Assembly: GCA_016785225.1 (NCBI GenBank)
Contig: JAFBJZ010000224.1
Coordinates: forward strand, 267,001-331,000
DNA length: 64,000 bases
Origin: Psettodes erumei
Taxonomy: Eukaryota > Chordata > Actinopteri > Pleuronectiformes > Psettodidae
Reading direction: 5' to 3'
Shown: one piece after another, positions 61,541-64,000 of the stretch
Layout of the letters: every line of letters begins with the position of its first letter
Position numbering within the stretch: the first letter of the stretch is position 1
Notes under the pieces: generated by a model
Seen by the model: only the letters and a program-made list of their open reading frames with translations
The model's database searches: none
What the model was told of the DNA's origin: nothing
Position numbers and translations under genes: made by a program

Positions 61541-64000
61541 GTACAAATATGTGAGTGGTATTTGTCTGCTCTTCTAACTTTTGCCCTCAAAAAGTGAATC
61601 AGTGTATTTGTGGGTTCCAAATGATTCCTTCCTAACATCAGGAAATGAGGAATAAAACAGGCCTTATGAAAATTGAAAAGATGTGGAACAGTGAATATGT
61701 CTTTTGCTGTTTTTTCCCTCCCCAAAATTTTGTGGAACTTGATAGTGTTGTTTGCCTTTCAATCACTTGATGCTGAGTCCTAATAACATGCTGTGACTGA
61801 CTGCCCAAATCGAGCCTGTGCCAGTAAATGCCATGACTCGCTGGAATCACGTTGCATTGCATGTGCCAGAGGGTATGTAAGAGGGCATGTTGCTCAGGCT
61901 TTGGTATCAAAAAAGCGAGTTTCTGCGACGGTGCTACGTGGCCCTTAGGAAGTGGAATATGTGTTATTGTGACACACACACACTGCAAAACTCTGATTTT
62001 ATATCAGACTGCTGTCACGCATTGATAAAATACTGCCAGCAGATGGCAACATTACAGCAGAAGGACCTTTTGTGTCCAGTTCAGCACTGGCAGCCTCAGT
62101 GGCTCCCACGCCCATCACAGATAGCCAGCTCTATTGTGATTTTGCAGGTGGCAGCCCGCTGTCCCCTCTCCATTTCCTCCAGAGCCCATTGTGAATGTAT
62201 TTGTTCCTTCATCATGAGGTTTATTTGTCATTGCTGAGCTTGAAAGCTGAGCCTCTGGCATCCTGTTCCTCTGATGAAACATCTTGGGCTCCATCTGCAG
62301 CGAGCCAACGTCCCCTCCATCAGCGTGATTGAGCGTTGTTGTTTTATCCTGTTGTGTGTTCCTGGACGCCAGCTCAAACTTCATTTGCAGCAGCCGGGGC
62401 CCTCTGTGCATCATCTGGCCTCCACATTTTTCACACACATCCAATCTCTAAAGCCACAGAGCCTCGCAGTGGAGCGACTCTGCCTTGGCTTAAGCACACG
62501 CGTCTAGCTCCGTCTGTTCTGTTCTGCCCCGGCCTTGACCTCAGATCCGTCCCAGGGTGGGATTGCAGCAGGAGTGCCGGGGAGTGGTGGTAGTGGGAGG
62601 GGAGATGCAGTGCTCAGGCCCCTCTCGTGATGCCTAATTAGAGGGGAGGGCAAGTTGGAGGTGTGTGTGTTTGTCTGTGCTTTGGAACGGTGCTGGTGAG
62701 GATCATCAGGACAGAGGAAAGAAGGAAGGAAGAGGATAGGATAATAGAGGCAACAAGGTCAAGAGTGGCAGAGAAAAAGGGGACAGGATTAAAACATCTT
62801 AGAAATGTGCAAGGCAGTAATTAGACTTTAGCTTTTTAGCAGTGGAGTAAAGTTATTAAAATTATATTATGAGAGAAAATGATGTGTTTGAAAGGAGAAA
62901 TAATGCGACTTCCAGGTCAAAGTCAAGTCTTTCACCATACGCAGCAGGTGAAAAAGAATAAAATGAGTAACATCTTGGTCAGTGACCAAAGTTAAATAAA
63001 ATCCAGTAAAATACAACAAAAACATCTCAGACTTGGAGAGACAAAGATGAAAGCGAGTACAATGTTAGGGGACAGAAAAGAAGAGTGCAATATTTATGGA
63101 GTGATACTGATATGGATTAAGGCGAGAGCTAGAGGAGGAAAGGACACATGCAGACACGAGGATGTCTGCACAGATGGCGGAGGGGGGGGCAATATTGATG
63201 GAGTGAGAGGAGAAGAGTTGCATGATGCATGCATGGAGAGCAAAAGGCCAAGCAGGGGTAATGTAGAACAAAGCTACCGGCACAAAGTTGGAAACATAAA
63301 TACTCAGCTGTAGCTTGTTGGAGAAAATTGAGATGCGGTAATTCCAGATCCACTGACTGGTTGACAGGCATGAAAAAACAAATACAACAACAGTTATCTT
63401 TCTCACTGACCTCACTTTTTTGGGAAAATTAGGTTGCATACAAGTGGGAGAAAGGTTGTTTTGTAAGGGACAGGGGGGTAGAGTGGGGTGAAAGGCTGGA
63501 CAGCTAAATCCAGTGGAGACGTGATTGACTGAGGATCTGCAGCACTGATGCTTGACAGGATCGCCATGGTTGGCTGCAGTGAATGTTTGCAAGGCTAATG
63601 ATGCTTCCTGGGGTTCTCACATCTGCCCCCCCCCCGTGGCCACATGTGCTTTCAGTGAACGCTGCGCCGCCATGACTAAACACTGGAAACCCCATTACAA
63701 ATGATGCGCTATTAAGATTACTGTGCACACACACACACAAGCAGATTGATGAGCATGTATTCATGCATGCACACAAAGTAGGTGTGCGTCCGTACAAGCT
63801 GTTTTGATTTTTAATTTTTGTTTGATTTTTATGCTAAGCTAAACTAAACAACTGCTGACTGTACAGGAGCTTGATATTTAAAATTTCCAAATCATCGCAT
63901 TAGTCCATGAAGTATCAAATAAAAAACAAATAAATAAAAAAATACTCAATATGTAGAATAGCCACCTTCTAGGGCATTTTTAAAATTTTAATGTTGGATC

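Larger units (their letters stand above)
57502..64000 (+). other. Presumed first intron of the right-hand gene
   Basis: No exon with recognisable protein similarity is visible. Contents are a CA microsatellite at 58339-58364, a CTCF-like core at 62036-62049, a possible hAT terminus near 59904, a degenerate copy of a widespread teleost repeat near 61430, and a short CA run at 63725-63738. Confidence 0.45.

Noticed and set aside
1..64000. CRISPR arrays, prokaryotic operons, phage or defence systems
   Set aside because: The window is clearly vertebrate nuclear DNA. No regularly spaced repeats other than microsatellites were seen.

Overview
The window is vertebrate nuclear DNA, almost certainly from a ray-finned (teleost) fish. 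The evidence is multi-exon genes with short GT-AG introns, dinucleotide microsatellites, a hAT-type miniature element with an intact target-site duplication, and the gene set zdhhc21, plaa, haus6, dennd4c, cdca9 (borealin-2) and plin2. I rebuilt exon chains by hand from splice signals, reading-frame continuity and protein-family resemblance. Every complete chain closes in frame: plaa 798 aa, haus6 829 aa, dennd4c 1922 aa, cdca9 253 aa, plin2 446 aa.

Layout: 1-1504 (-) 5' part of zdhhc21, running off the left edge; 3087-7923 (+) plaa; 8705-14232 (+) haus6, whose intron 12 carries an H/ACA scaRNA that I identify as scarna8/U92 from its boxes and two U2 snRNA guide pockets; 15105-41990 (+) dennd4c, with a non-coding first exon, a 9.3-kb first intron, 33 coding exons and a 1.8-kb 3' UTR; 42447-42994 a 548-bp hAT-type MITE directly upstream of cdca9; 43071-44856 (+) cdca9; 45448-48552 (-) plin2, tail-to-tail with cdca9, with a TATA box and a DR1/PPAR-like element in its promoter; 49000-57280 gene desert with no supportable gene; 57448-57501 (+) first coding exon (signal peptide) of a gene that continues past the right edge, possibly adamtsl1 by synteny only.

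The genes are housekeeping and cell-biological and do not form one pathway. zdhhc21 is protein palmitoylation, plaa is p97/ubiquitin-dependent sorting, haus6 (augmin) and cdca9 (chromosomal passenger complex) are mitotic, dennd4c is a Rab10 GEF, and plin2 coats lipid droplets. The neighbourhood resembles human 9p21-p22 (HAUS6, PLIN2, DENND4C, with ZDHHC21, PLAA and ADAMTSL1 on the same arm). I found no new multigene system. The most informative non-coding observation is the scaRNA, whose two pockets fit U2 positions 34 and 44.
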